Of a stretch of DNA of 64,000 nt, positions 33,655-43,613 are shown in pieces. The stretch lies in contig QXCR01000073.1 of NCBI GenBank assembly GCA_004380135.1, positions 86,858 through 150,857 on the forward strand. The letters are read 5' to 3'. Each line of letters starts with the position of its first letter. The stretch's first letter is position 1. This DNA is from Stemphylium vesicarium (taxonomy: Eukaryota; Ascomycota; Dothideomycetes; Pleosporales; Pleosporaceae). Made by a program: the position numbers and the translations under genes. The notes below the pieces were generated by a model that saw only the letters and a list, made by a program, of their open reading frames with translations, had not been told where the DNA came from and did no database searches.

Positions 33655-35136
33655 ATGCCACTGTTCATCATCTTTCGAAAAGTTCGCAGAGTACAGCACT
33701 CTCTTACAAATACCTTATCAAAGCCCTGTCACCATTTCTTCTCCGAGCTTAGCACAGGAACGCCAAAAATCTTCTTTATCCAGTCCATTGCCCGACCCCG
33801 AAAAGCCCTCTCCACCCCCTACTTCATCTCTCGACGATGAGATCGCCGCCCTAGGACCAGCACCCGATGGCGGTCTAACAGCCTGGCTGAACGTCCTCGG
33901 AGGCTTCTGCATCTTCTTCTCTTGCCTGGGATTCACCTCCTGCTTCGGTGTGCTGCAGCAGTACTATTCTACGCACCAGCTCGCGGATCATAGTATGGAC
34001 GATATTGCCTGGATCGGCAGTTTGGCAAGCTTCATCCAATTTGCGGGCGGTGCTGTCGGTGGACCGCTGTTTGATCGCTTCGGAATCTGGGTAAGTCGAT
34101 GTTCTATGTAGTCAGTCTATGAGCAAAAGAGAGTCAAGGGAAACAAACGTATTGGAACCGTACTGACGTGTGATAGATGCTTCGCCCCGCAACATTCACT
34201 TACGTTCTCGGTCTGATGATGGTCAGTCTTTGCGACAAGTACCACCAATTCGTCCTCGCACAGTCAGTTCTCATGGGAGGCAGCGTCGCGTTCTTGCAAT
34301 TTCCAGCTTTCGCCATCATGGGGCATTATTTCGACAAGCGACGCGCTGCTGCCCTAGGCATCGTGGTCTCAGGATCTTCCATCGGCGGTGTAATTTTCCC
34401 CATCGTTATGTCGAAATTGCTGAACTCATCCTCTTTGTCGTTTGGCTGGTCTATCCGCATCATTGATTTCATCATCATTCCCTTCATGATGCTCGCTTGC
34501 GTGGTCGTTCGTCCAAGGTTCCCGCCACGCAAGACTACAACCTTCATCGGAGCGGCATGGAAGGACAAGAAGTATTCAATGCTGATAGCATCCCTTTTCT
34601 TCATGATGATGGGTATGTGGACGCCGATCTTCTACATCCCCGTCTATGCTGTTAGCAGGGGAATGAATCCACTCCTCGCATCGTATCTTCTCGCCATGAT
34701 CAACGGATCTTCAACATTCGGACGTATTATCCCAGGAATTCTGGCTGACAAGTTGGGTCGACTCAACATGTTCGCTCTTGCTGGCACAGCCACTGGAATC
34801 ATGGTGTATTGCATCAACGAGCCGACTACGAACGCGGAAATCATTGTCTACTCCGTCTTTTTCGGTTTTGTATCGGGGACCATCGTCTCAGCCGGATCGG
34901 CGGCAATTTCTGGATGCACCAAAGATCCTAGAAACATGGGTACATACATGGGTATGGGAATGGGTATCGCTGCTTTTGCCGTCTTGGTTGGGCCGCCGAT
35001 TAACGGCGCGCTGCTCGACAGGTATGGAGGATTCAAGGAGGTCTCGATCTTTAGTGGTGTTGTCAGCGTGGTCGGAGGTGTCATTGCCTTCAGTAGCAAA
35101 TCGTTCACACCGGAGGGGATCTTGGGCAAGATTTAA
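33655..35136 (+). CDS. MFS monocarboxylate-type transporter; 5' end uncertain
   Basis: The core is sure: exon 33758-34090 joins exon 34177-35136 over an 86-bp GTAAGT...TAG intron. It has the family start APDGGLTAWLNVLGGF, twelve hydrophobic helices, the GPLFDRFG loop, YFDKRRAAALGIVVSGSSIGG, and ADKLGRLN. These are features of fungal MCT-like proteins that carry organic acids or related small anions with protons. No ATG exists in frame ahead of helix 1. A small first exon 33655-33690 (MPLFIIFRKVRR), joined by a GTACAG...ACAG intron of 67 bp, would restore a start in phase and yield 442 residues. This part is tentative. Downstream the frame is clean. The gene is divergent from a Zn2Cys6 factor. 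Confidence 0.82.
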
Positions 35137-35664
35137 GAGATACCGGGAGCTAGTCCGACTAGTGAGGAGAAGGAGATGTGGTTTGTGAAGATTCGTTCCG
35201 TCTTCGATCGGATACCGCTGTCATATCCCATCTATGCCAACGAAACTGGACGTGATGTCGAACTAGCCCTGTGATGATAACGGCGCAACTCCCAATGGCC
35301 GAGACGTATGCGCCACGAGTAACGCGCGTCTATCCCACAACAGAATCACAAGTGTCCTCGCAAGCAGTGTAGTGTATATGTCAAAAGGAACGGAATGGGA
35401 TGTATTGCGGTCGTCATAAAATCGATTGATTGTTGCGTCATCGGGTATGTAACTGGGAATATCCACGAATGCGCCGAATCCTCATAATGAAATCCTAGAT
35501 TTATCGCCGTCACCGTTCAAGGCACACATTTGGAACGCCCGACACCCAGCTATGCCCAAGTTTTCTGCACTAATCCTTCGTCATATTATCACCCTCGAGC
35601 CACACCTTTGTCTTTGTACTTCCCATCGTGACTTCATTCGTCCTCGGTGGTCGGTCAAAATGGT
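35137..35664. other. Intergenic, convergent 3' ends
   Basis: The transporter and the small membrane protein gene end toward each other here. I see no other feature. Confidence 0.4.
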
Positions 35665-36079
35665 TTACGCGGGGATGGGCTCGTACGTGTTGTGAGCTTG
35701 GCGGTTGGAGAAGAGGTAGTAGATGATCATGCCGACGACGGGGAAGAGGAAGACGACGAGAGCCCAGATGACCTTGTTTGATACGGGACGGTTCGACTTG
35801 AAGATCTCGACTGTAGCACAGACGCGTCAGCTTGTATTGGGTGGATGTGTAGCTCTCGCCTCGAACCGAGTGAGGCAGGTTGTGCATAAAATGGCAATGC
35901 AAGATAGCGGATGAATACTTACTCCATGCGATAATGTCGAGAACAAGGACGATGAACCCAATGATACCGCCGCCGGTACCAGCTTGCCACGGCTTCGCAG
36001 TCTGCGCAGTGATGGGAGCTGCTTCGGCAAGCATGAACATGGACAGCTGCAGAAGCAGGGAAAGGACAAAGTTCATCAT
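35665..36079 (-). CDS. Small membrane protein with PLDc_N-like domain
   Basis: Exons 35923-36079 and 35665-35810 join over a 112-bp GTAAGT...CAG intron in phase to give 100 residues. The first ~21 residues form a signal peptide or helix (MMNFVLSLLLQLSMFMLAEA). A second hydrophobic helix (GGIIGFIVLVLDIIAW) leads to EIFKSNRPVSNKVIWALVVF and LFPVVGMIIYYLFSNR. That helix-hairpin with W, P and YYLF matches the phospholipase-D/cardiolipin synthase N-terminal membrane domain (PLDc_N, PF13396), present here without any catalytic domain. Stand-alone copies occur widely in fungi, with unknown function. The tail is short (QAHNTYEPIPA). Confidence 0.8.
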
Positions 36080-36480
36080 GATGACGGTATTTGGGGGGGG
36101 GGTTGAAGTGTGGGAAAGCGATATGGGTATTTTGGGCGTGGTGGGGAGAGATGGCGAGTGTTGTGAAGCTGACGGTGGCTGCCTTGGTTGTATATGAAGA
36201 GGCGGGGGCCGAGCTGTTTGACGTTTGGCACGGGCCTACGTCACTGGAAATCCTGCGCGCATCACGCGACACCCGTGGACGCCCCATTGAGCTGCGCCTG
36301 CATCACTCCGCGGAGCAACACGTTGTGAGCTTCGTACAACCTTTACCCTCTGTCAACAGATGAATATGTGATATATGGTACGTCTTCGGCTGCACTGGAA
36401 CATATGTATGCTGCAAGCGAAGGAGTCGGCCGGAACGCGTTGAAGACGCGACCTCACCTGAGCAACATCTACGTTACTCC
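36080..36480. other. Intergenic with long poly-G run
   Basis: This is the promoter side of the small membrane protein gene. A run of about ten or more G occurs near 36090. Nothing coding is seen. Confidence 0.35.
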
Positions 36481-37600
36481 CGGTCCTGCGACGCTGAATT
36501 AGCGCATCGCCGACCTAGGCGACCTCATCGCCCTACAAAGAGCCGCCAAGATCACTAGCCAGTACCATGTAGGCGTCCGGAGACCTCTATACGACTGGAG
36601 CGAAGTCTCCATCAGTTCTGAAAGTTACTGCGCTCCAGCCTGTATTGACATGAAAGTCAAGTCCGGTCACGTGCTCTTCACATAACCTAAGTCGACAAAG
36701 ACGTTTCGCGCACATTCATTGCGAAGAGATGTGTGGATGGAAACAAGCTCGCCAGCCCGGGGAATCTCAAGCACTGCACTTCTATAGTATAGCGTGCATC
36801 AAGAGACCGTCACTATTCATCATGTTACGAGAAATTGACTACCAGTTTGAGCTCGAAGAGATGCAGCCATGGGATCTAGACTTGGGAGGAATTGCAGAAA
36901 ATGAGTCGTCCTTGCTTGATGAGCCTGCAGTGTATTTCACAGCTTCTTTGCCTAGCAATAAGTCCGGTATCCGGCATGAGTACCCAGCAGCGCAAGCAAA
37001 ACTGTAGCTGAACGTGTTCTCACCTACTGAGTGACCGTTTTAGTACAATTCTCTCACTTCAAAAATTACAACAAACTGATATCCTTGGTGCCTCTCAAAG
37101 AGGGATGGGCGACGGTGTTTTGCGATCCGACTGCGGATGCAAAACAACGACTTCTCATACACAATGACAGTGGGCTCGATGCTTTACGTGACAAGACACT
37201 CGATAAGGCTATTAGCGTTCTACTGCATCGGTTTCAGAACGTGGATGCAGAAGGACAAGAGATGGATGACGACGTAGACAAAGAGACAAGTGAGATGCTG
37301 GAAACCATGCAGGTCAGTCAAGGCTTCCCACGTTCAGACACACTATCGTCTACAACACTATTGGGACATCATTACAAAAGCGAGCGGGATTACAAGGGTA
37401 TTGGACATGTTCTGCGATTTGGTAGATAGCAAGAGGCCGGATCACGATGGTGCAGAACGCACCGAGGTCGCTGTTGGAGTGACTTTGCTGCGCAAACTAG
37501 CGGCCTGGCCAAGAAGCAAGCGCATTGTTCTCGAACACCTCGCTCCAAAGCGATCGCCGTCTCATTCCGATGAAGATGGCAGGTATGCTTCGGAATGATG
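36481..37600 (+). pseudogene. Decayed coding fragments of an unrecognised gene
   Basis: Several protein-like stretches follow in order on the plus strand, broken by stops and frame changes. The first is about 36491-36681 (RIADLGDLIALQRAAKITSQ and on, then a stop). The second is 36822-37004 (MLREIDYQFELEEMQPWDLD and on). The third is 37040-37314 (LKEGWATVFCDPTADAKQRL, then DAEGQEMDDDVDKE). The fourth, in another frame, is 37340-37600 (HYWDIITKASGITRVLDMFC). Their composition (balanced charge, helical patterns) looks coding. The only GT-AG intron I can place at the third junction would be 25 bp, too short. I do not recognise the family. It may be one dead gene or a poorly spliced live one. Confidence 0.35.
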
Positions 37601-38036
37601 AGGCACTTCTCAGTTTAGATTCGAGGGGGCTTTGGCGTACCAGTCACGTGTTCATGAAGGAAATACATAGGTACTTTTTCGGATGTTCTGAGAATAGTAT
37701 TACGTCATAGAAGAACGGAAGATGATGTGGCTTGGGCACTGAGACTATATGCCTCGAGTCCTTCCAAAATGATCAATACTCAAACCAAAATTGATACCTG
37801 TCATACAGTAATGCCGCACTCATACACGGCCAAAATCCTGGAAAGAAAGACTGATGTCAGGCTGCGAACCCCAATCGCGAGAGCTGTGGCTTGAGGACTC
37901 TACAAGCTGCGAGTGTTGCTCGCTTCAATAATTAGTCAAAGCTGTCACTCCATCTCCCTCAAAAGCAATCCTCGTTGCAGAAACATTGGATCAGGTAGGA
38001 TGGAAAGGACTAGTCCTTCGCTTCGATCTTGTTGAA
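37601..38036. other. Intergenic
   Basis: Gene-poor sequence between two groups of decayed fragments. I see nothing nameable. Confidence 0.35.
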
Positions 38037-38640
38037 CTAATAGTCCTCGTAGGTGTCCAGCACCCCGTTCAAGACAGGGTTAGCATCAACTGCGCCATAT
38101 CCCACACTTGACCCATTCTACCACGATGAAAGCTAGGCTAGAATGGAGAATGGTGAGCGAATAGCAGACAGCGGAATGAAAAACTCGGGCATCTAGTCAA
38201 GGATGAATGAAAGGATGCTGCACATTTCTGGGGGTTACGCTGACAAGGTATCCCGCACTAGGAACGACGCAAGGTCAAGCACAGAAGTTGAAAGTAAAAA
38301 CAATGACGGCGTTTTATCTACTTTGCACCTTGGATTGGCTCCACGTTACTTGCCTCTAGAAAATCGGGCTAATAGACCATGATACGTTGGCTGATAATTC
38401 ACAGCTGATGCCAAACGGTCCTTCTTCTCCGCTTCCCACGATGGCATTGGCCGACACACTCGACCCGCAGTTCCACATCGTGTAGCCTCCCAGCGGGGTT
38501 ATTATCCTTATTCGCCTACACATCTCATCTCCACAGTACGGCAGGCTAGGAGATCCATACAAATGTGGATAAAAGTTTGGTAAGGAGACGGGAACTATTC
38601 CATGGTACATTCCTGAGGCTGACATGCACTGTCCTGCAGT
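38037..38640 (-). pseudogene. Possible subtilase-like remnant (very uncertain)
   Basis: On the minus strand a stretch near 38430-38520 reads GGYTMWNCGSSVSANAIVG, which resembles the GTSMA-type serine block of subtilases. A segment ending in a stop at 38037-38039 reads SVGYGAVDANPVLNG, which resembles the GxGxVDA end of the same domain. No Asp or His block was found and the pieces are not joined by clean splice sites. Chance similarity remains possible. Confidence 0.15.
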
Positions 38641-40182
38641 CAAGGACCTTGGCGTGGGCCCGAGTATGTGTAGTCAAGCGCTACGCGGAAGATCGGATTC
38701 ATGTCTCTCTGCCGCTGCTCGGCAATACCGTTTCCCGGATGCAGAACAAGTTTGAATTAAGCGACTCGCCTGGAGCCAAGTAGACCTCACCATACAAGCT
38801 CCGAGTATACACGCCAGGAACAACTCAACACGAACGCCTCTCAGCACTATGACGATATCACACTCTCGCGGACTAGCTCAAACTGCATTACCTGAACTGG
38901 AGCTGGATGTGGCGCTTTGCAGTGTGTAAATCGATAGTCGCCTGCTGTTCTAACTTCAACGAGTGAGAACTAGCTCTCCGCCTTTGGCGATTGTTGCCAC
39001 CACATGGTAAGCTCTTACAAGGCGATAATCACGCTATAACCAAGCGTTTTCTTAAATGCCATCCAATCGAATCGCGTGCTACTGCTAGGCCAGGGATATA
39101 TTTGGAGGCCTGGGCAGCCTTGTAGCGGCAGAGCGTCTAGCCTCTTGGGTTCCTGAAGTGCCAAGCCGATCTACGGCTTCAGCATCCGATCATCAACGTT
39201 CAACTCCAACGTTGTCTTGCACATTGGTTGCGCTGGGCGATACGTTGCAGATGACGTACGAATATTATAGCTAGTGTGGGATCAATTGATGGGTAGCTGA
39301 GCCACACAGCCTCTCAAGCATGGTACAAATGCTGGGAATGCATGTGCTTTTGGTGGCTTTGGGTGAAGGTGGCTTACACGTGGACAGCCCTACTCCAGCT
39401 CACGAAGCTGAGTACAGCGGATATCTTGGCAAGCTACCCAGTGCAAGGTGTCAAGCATCGCTAGCAATCGTCTACCGTGATGTTGAGAAGGGGTAGTAGT
39501 GCCGATCCAGGACAGCATCCGCGATGTGTCACGTCCGGCGAGCGCCAAGACGCTACCCCGCATAGTGTGCAGTCGAGCCTGGAGACCTCCGCTCCTCACC
39601 CTCTCATCATTCCACAATCCTCCAGACACTCCAACCGGCTACCCGGCACGACGCCGCACCCTACTTTGAGTTTGCAACGGCGCCTTGGAAGATGCTGCTG
39701 CGCATCTCCGCCAGCAGCTCTGATCGCGATGAAATGAGCTCGTTTCCGCTAACGGCTCATCTGGCCAAGGCTGTGATACGAGAGCTCTGAAGTCTCCACT
39801 GGTGTTCCAACAACGCATACCCGCATAACCTTCTCCATGCACGCGTCAAAGCACTGCGGAAGAAGTTCCGGACCATGAGACGGCTCTGGGCAATACTGCC
39901 CTGCAGGGCGACAAAAATGCACCCCTCACTATTTTGTAAAGGTGATTATGCTCTTCGCGAAAGACATGACTTCATCCTGGTCTGACTAAGGCATCCGGGA
40001 GAGATCCGACATGCATGCTGTAAAGATTAGGGCTTCATCACTGTACTTCGGCGGCATACTCCAAGACTTTGGGGCGTCTCTAACGCAGAAAATCAATATT
40101 CCTGGACGCAACAGTACAGATACTCATTTGGAAGCGGGCAACTAGCGTCGTCTATTCACGAGTATCAGGATGAGGAAGAAGG
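38641..40182. other. Gene-poor intergenic region
   Basis: I found no intact gene in these 1.5 kb. Short frames such as 39477-39737 show no domain. The right end leads into the promoter of the repeat-protein gene. Confidence 0.35.
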
Positions 40183-40188
40183 TATAAA
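40183..40188 (+). promoter_or_regulatory. TATA box of the hexapeptide-repeat gene
   Basis: TATAAA lies 161 bp upstream of the ATG at 40349 with a C/T-rich leader after it. This spacing resembles that at the pectate lyase gene. Confidence 0.5.
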
Positions 40189-40348
40189 GAAGGGAAGGTT
40201 GCACCGACTTGGTTCGACATCAGCCTTCGAGCAGACAACGATCCAACTCTTCGAAGTCAATCGCTGCAGTTGCCCTTCATCCTTCGTTTCTTGCGATAAA
40301 GCACAATCGCTACCTTCAATCGCTTAACATCTTAATTCGACCGCCATT

Positions 40349-41500
40349 ATGCGTCTCACTCAAGCAGCTGTCGTTGCTATCCTCGCCTTCACTGCAGCCG
40401 CAAAGCCCATCGCTATCCGTAGCGATGATGTGAAGGCTATGCAGGAGTACAACAAGTGCTGTGAGCAGCGCGACAAGGGCGATTACGGCAAGGTGTGCGT
40501 CCCGCCGATGCCAGACGCTCCCGAGCACCCCGAAGAGCCCGAGCATCCTACGGAGCCAGAGCATCCAAAAGAACCTGAGCACCCCAAGGAGCCAGAACAT
40601 CCAAAAGAACCTGAGCACCCCAAGGAGCCAGAACATCCAAAACAACCCGAGCACCCCAAGGAACCAGAACATCCAAAACAACCCGAGCACCCCAAGGAGC
40701 CAGAGCAACCGAAGCCAGAACACCCCAAAGAGCCTGAGCACCCCAAAGAGCCAGAACATCCCAAGGAGCCCGAGCATCCTAAAGAGCCCGAGCATCCCAA
40801 AGAACCTGAGCACCCCAAGTACCCAGAGCAACCGAAGCCAGAACACCCCAAAGAGCCTGAGCATCCCAAGGAGCCCGAACACCCCAAGGAGCCCGAACAC
40901 CCCAAGGAGCCCGAACACCCCAAGGAGCCCGAACACCCCAAGGAGCCCGAACACCCCAAGGAGCCCGAACATCCCAAGGAGCCCGAGCACCCCAAGTATC
41001 CAGAGCAACCAAAGCCAGAACACCCGAAAGAGCCCGAGCATCCTAAAGAGCCCGAGCATCCTAAAGAGCCCGAGCATCCTAAAGAGCCCGAGCATCCCAA
41101 AGAACCTGAGCATCCCAAAGAAGCTGAGCACCCCAAGTATCCAGAGCAACCGAAGCCAGAACACCCCAAAGAGCCTGAGCACCCGAAGCCAAAGCCAGAG
41201 CACCCCAAGGAGCCAGAGCACCCAGCGCCAGAGCAACCCAAGCCAGAGCACCCCAAAGAGCCAGAGCACCCAGCACCAGCTCCTAAGCCGCAACCTGAGC
41301 ATCCCAAGGAGCCTGAGCACCCAGCTCCTCAGCCCGAGAAGGAACAGGATGATGGCAGCTACAACCCCCACCCTGCGCCGGCTCCTGCTCCCGCTCCTGA
41401 GCCGCACAAGCCAGACAGCTACGGCTACTACACCTTCGGCGAGGAGATCAGCCTTAAATGCGAGCACGGCAAGATTGTGGTCAAGGGCATGGCCATCTAA
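40349..41500 (+). CDS. Secreted EHPKEP hexapeptide-repeat protein, unknown function
   Basis: This single exon gives 383 residues. A signal peptide (MRLTQAAVVAILAFTAAAKP) is followed by a short unique N-domain with three cysteines (CC at 37-38, C50). Residues 58-330 are tandem repeats of the six-residue unit EHPKEP, with variants EHPKQP, EHPTEP and EHPAPE. A spacer with YPEQPKP recurs, giving a longer-order period. The unique C-terminus (SYGYYTFGEEISLKCEHGK) holds the fourth cysteine. With Pro every second or third residue and alternating Glu/Lys, the centre must be an extended, charged, unfolded rod. There is no GPI tail or dibasic Kex2 site in the repeats. It could be a wall-associated or apoplastic protein, or an effector of the repeat-containing class. 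I do not recognise a family. A TATA box and signal peptide support expression. Confidence 0.85.
   Translation: MRLTQAAVVAILAFTAAAKPIAIRSDDVKAMQEYNKCCEQRDKGDYGKVCVPPMPDAPEHPEEPEHPTEPEHPKEPEHPKEPEHPKEPEHPKEPEHPKQPEHPKEPEHPKQPEHPKEPEQPKPEHPKEPEHPKEPEHPKEPEHPKEPEHPKEPEHPKYPEQPKPEHPKEPEHPKEPEHPKEPEHPKEPEHPKEPEHPKEPEHPKEPEHPKEPEHPKYPEQPKPEHPKEPEHPKEPEHPKEPEHPKEPEHPKEPEHPKEAEHPKYPEQPKPEHPKEPEHPKPKPEHPKEPEHPAPEQPKPEHPKEPEHPAPAPKPQPEHPKEPEHPAPQPEKEQDDGSYNPHPAPAPAPAPEPHKPDSYGYYTFGEEISLKCEHGKIVVKGMAI
40517..41338 (+). repeat. 18-bp coding tandem repeat (EHPKEP units)
   Basis: The coding strand repeats an 18-bp unit of the type GAGCACCCCAAGGAGCCC. Copies differ at third positions (CAC/CAT, AAG/AAA, GAG/GAA), while a block near 40875-40980 is almost identical copy to copy. 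The protein sequence is more uniform than the DNA. Expansion and contraction by unequal exchange or slippage is expected. Confidence 0.9.
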
Positions 41501-42149
41501 GCCACTATTCACGTGAGAAAAGTTGCGGCAAGATAATGACCCATCTACTTCGACGGCTTTGAAAGCCATTTTCATCACGAAATCCATTAGCACATGATGT
41601 ATATATTGGCTTGTCCACGCTTTAACGTTCCCAAGATGGAAGTCACTCCTTATTAGTAATACTAGTTTTTCTCTCAAAACATCTGACTTCCCTCGTGAGC
41701 ATATCGTTGGTTGACCCATTGTCTATACACTTTCTCTTATACAAGTCTTGTAAATTGGCTGATCTAACATGCAGACATCGACTTCGAAAGCATTCGATAG
41801 GTTCTGCAAATATCTAGAGAATGACCTTTTCGCGCAGCGAGAGGACTTTAAAGGCCGCGTCTCTGCCACACCAAGCCACATCATGACCTCTAGACACCCC
41901 ATACTTTCGTTTTGCAGTTTACGTCTAATAGTGCTTGCTCCCGCACGTCAAAAGTGAGAACCATTTATACCTCTTGCCCTTCTTGTCTCTAATCAATCGA
42001 TACTACACTTCTCTGCTATTGACCATGGCTCTCACTGCGCCACCATTCTCTCCCGTAGCACCTCCAGCATATGCAGTCGCGATGTTGTTATCGCCATTGT
42101 TACCGCGATTGCCATTGCCGTGGTTGTGCGCGTGCGCGTGCGTGTTGTT
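41501..42149. other. Intergenic
   Basis: Both neighbours end here. I see no other feature in this 650 bp. Confidence 0.4.
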
Positions 42150-43286
42150 CTACATGACTTGGATGATGTACGGGGATTTGCTACTGTGGTAGGATGCGGG
42201 AGGGGAGAGAGGCACAGGTTGTGTGTATGCGGGAGGGTATGGCTCTGCGTGTCTGGGCTGTACCCAATAGGAGAGTTCTCTGGCAGCAAACCCTCGGTTG
42301 AATAAGCCGCCGTGCTCGATTTTTGGGAGTCTAGGATCGCCAAAGTCTTGCTGTTGGAATGGAGAGTATGGATCTGGATCGTCGGGGTTGCCGGGCGGCG
42401 TGCGGACATTGCGACTGGGGTTGTTGTTCAGCCAGTCGAGAGGAGGGCTGCGCGGAGTTGGGTGAACGGGCTTGGGAGATTGAAATCTTCTAGGGGGTTG
42501 TCTGGAGATCACGGGGCTAGGAATTCTATCACTTTGTGGGAAAGAGTTGTGATCCTCTTCATCGGATGTGATAGATGACTCAGTACTGCTGAATGGCTGC
42601 CTCCCATACCTACCAGGGCTACAGTTATGCGACAGCCATCGCACCTCCAAATGCGGATATTTCGGCGCGTCTAGAGTGTTGACGCGAATCACTCGGGGGT
42701 TATTTTCGATGGGACCCGGCTCAAACGATCGCGCTTCCGCCGATATGCTGTTCCGAATATCTGGCTCTAACACGCGCTACTCAGCTCCTGTTCTAGCTCG
42801 TTGATGAGCGGCGCACTCCTTCCAACGAGGCATACGAGAAACTCTCAGCTTGGGATTTGCAGCCGAATTGCGAACGGAGATGCTGGATGGCTAGGGCGAG
42901 ATAGGCATCTGCTGGAAATCTTCTTCGAGGTGTACGCATCTCTTTGAGTCATTCTACGTAAATACTGCTCATTACTGAGATGAGCTCATTCTTGAGCTGC
43001 GGAAGGCCGAGGCAAGCTGCAAGTTCCCATGTTCGCGCAAAGATGAGTAGGAAACCAGGGTCGTTGAGATGGGTTTTGAAGGCTGAAAGTGATGCGTCTC
43101 CGCCGAGGTAAGACAATACAGCCGAGAAAGGTAGGACATTCCATGTGGCAGGGTGGCACCAGACGGCAGAGCACCGAAGGCTGGGCAGCGTTCACGTATG
43201 CAACCGCTGAGATTGAAATAAATGTGATGGTCGTTGTCGGGTCCGACCGCGATGCTAGTGCTCTCGTTTGGTGACTCAGTCGGCAT
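42150..43286 (-). pseudogene. Broken BTB/POZ-like gene
   Basis: The minus strand starts with MPTESPNESTSIAVGPDNDH and a BTB-like segment (HIYFNLSGCIRERCPAFG). It shifts frame to NVLPFSAVLSYLGGDASLSA and FARTWELAACLGLPQLKNEL, as in BTB proteins with a helical follow-on. A 54-bp GTATTT...CCAG intron removes one stop in phase. Then AIQHLRSQFGCKSQAESF is followed in another frame by LVCLVGRSAPLINELEQELS, and in a third by LEPDIRNSISAEAR. The last frame runs to a stop at 42150 through a Pro/Ser-rich tail. At least two single-base frame changes are needed, so this reads as a pseudogene. Alternative poor-consensus introns (such as a GTTTCT donor) could rescue part of it. The intact gene at 45727-47028 shares its layout. 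Confidence 0.45.
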
Positions 43287-43613
43287 TTCGCTGTCGTGTG
43301 TAGATGATGTTGAGACAATGTGAGACGCGCGTCTCTGTTTTCTGTGAAGCTTCCTTGATTGTCGTCAAAGTATAGTTTGCACATCATATTACGTTTGTGC
43401 TGACTGGCGACCCCAACAAACCAGCGCATTCTTTAGCGCTAGCTTGACTGGATTCTTGTTCTTTGTCTATCGGCAGAGAATCGTGTTGGTACAAGCGAAG
43501 CGCGATATTTTTGGAATGATACTGAATTGTATTGGTGGGTCGGTGGGCGGCAATCGGTAAGGCCACCAAGACTGCGAGTACACCCTTCTGCTGTAAATCG
43601 ACATGTGCACCCT
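43287..43613. other. Intergenic
   Basis: This is 327 bp between the broken BTB-like gene and the 3' end of the rhomboid gene. Nothing is seen. Confidence 0.35.

Noticed and set aside
36090..36103. Poly-G run as a G-quadruplex or regulatory element
   Set aside because: A single homopolymer run is a common sequencing and slippage site. There are no separate G-tracts to form a quadruplex.
40316..41719. Long antisense frames (467 and 274 codons) opposite the repeat gene
   Set aside because: They arise because an 18-bp repeat without stop codons stays open in all frames. The predicted proteins are Leu/Gly/Phe or CSGSLG periodic strings without a signal peptide or unique domain.
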